NCBI GenBank assembly: GCA_907163375.1
Contig: CAJQUW010016182.1
Location: 1 to 64,000, forward strand
Length of the DNA: 64,000 nucleotides
Source: Prostheceraeus crozeri
Taxonomy: Eukaryota; Platyhelminthes; Polycladida; Euryleptidae
Direction of reading: 5' to 3'
Shown: positions 63,300 to 64,000 of the stretch, one piece after another
Numbering within the stretch: the first letter of the stretch is position 1
Layout: every line of letters begins with the position of its first letter
Notes under the pieces: generated by a model
What the model was told of the DNA's origin: nothing
Databases searched by the model: none
Seen by the model: only the letters and a program-made list of their open reading frames with translations
Translations under genes and position numbers: made by a program

Positions 63300-64000
63300 G
63301 TTACATATAACATAGAATTGATAGAATTGGAGGACAGTGAGATGGGCTACTGGCCACAATCTTCATCAGGATTGTTTCCCGGTCGTCCAATTGTTTCATC
63401 TTGCTCTATTGCAACAAAAAATCTAAGCTCGTTTGTTGATTCTCAAAATCGAACAATTGGCACAAAATGTTGACTCTTATATAAGAGATACTTCTGATTT
63501 TATTCAGAAATTACGTGCAATTGGAAGCAATTTGACAAGTGACTTTATCCAAGTGACTGCAGATGTGACATCCCTTTATACAAATATTCCTATCAATGAT
63601 GGTCTAAGAGCAATGCATGAAGCACTTAATGTTAACACGTATACTTTTCCAAGCGCCGAGACAATTGTACATTTGGCCCGATTAGTACTAGCACGAAATA
63701 TTTTTCAATTTCAAAACCAGTACTACACTCAAATACAAGGTACTGCCATGGGTGCAAAGATGGCGCCTAACTACGCCATCACTTTCAAGAATTGGCTCGA
63801 GAAACAAATTCTATCTAGTGCAGTGTTAAAATCATTGGTATGGTGGCGCTATATCGACGACATTTTTATGATTTGGATACATGGCGCAGAATCACTTCGA
63901 GAATTCAAAATCATGTTAATAACTTTTATCCATCTATAAAATTTACTTTTGAGAAGAGTGATAAAAGTGTAAACTTCCTTGACACTACAGCTACAAAAGA
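63300..64000 (+). pseudogene. Penelope-like reverse transcriptase, runs off the window
   Basis: Frames 63321-63460 (PGRPIVSSCSIATKNLSSFVDSQ region) and 63460-63939 join through a frameshift. The motifs are QVTADVTSLYTNIP (first catalytic block), GTAMGAKMAPNYA and WWRYIDDIFMIW (catalytic Asp pair). A stop at 63937-63939 precedes further RT-like sequence in another frame (FEKSDKSVNFLDTT), so at least two lesions are present. The element continues past the right edge of the window. Confidence 0.85.

Overview
The window looks like nuclear DNA of an invertebrate animal. The evidence is the dense, layered mix of metazoan transposons (Tc1/mariner, piggyBac, hAT, a non-LTR retrotransposon, Penelope-like elements with GIY-YIG domains), a duplicated secreted lectin-type gene whose ATG directly follows a splice-acceptor-like tract, and two large virus-like elements of the Polinton/Maverick-adintovirus kind. 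The species cannot be named from the sequence.

Region 1 (1 to about 9.2 kb) is a strikingly AT-rich virus-like element cut by the left window edge. It carries a zinc-finger protein, a coiled-coil fibre candidate, two small membrane-active or minor capsid proteins, a probable double-jelly-roll major capsid protein, a parvovirus-type phospholipase A2 fused to a retroviral-type integrase (one in-frame stop, one frameshift), and an adenain-like protease. It has a 17 x 20 bp array, several other tandem repeats, and a short TTCG-hairpin module found at three places, once inside a gene and once as a clean 30 bp insertion.

Region 2 (9.8-36 kb) is host-like DNA dominated by a tandem segmental duplication (copy A about 9.81-18.80 kb, copy B about 25.81-35.98 kb). 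Each copy has a PAN/C-type-lectin-like secreted protein, a conserved small antisense ORF with a weak histone-H2A resemblance, a large foldback element and decayed transposases. Copy B has gained a Tc1 element. Between the copies lie Penelope-like and LINE remnants.

Region 3 (37.37-53.02 kb) is a second Polinton-like element with 1.4 kb terminal inverted repeats. It has a packaging ATPase, chromodomain integrase, major capsid protein, protease, large penton/minor-capsid candidate, PD-(D/E)XK-like nuclease and a RING-finger protein, but no recognisable DNA polymerase B. Most key genes are broken by stops or frameshifts, and a piggyBac transposon sits inside the capsid gene.

Region 4 (53-64 kb) contains a TTAA-flanked MITE, a TA-flanked MITE, one isolated candidate exon, a hAT element inserted into another foldback copy, and a cluster of Penelope-like remnants with hammerhead-like ribozyme cores. 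Both virus-like elements share the same logic: integrase for insertion, and capsid, ATPase, protease and minor proteins for virion formation. Neither is complete in this window.
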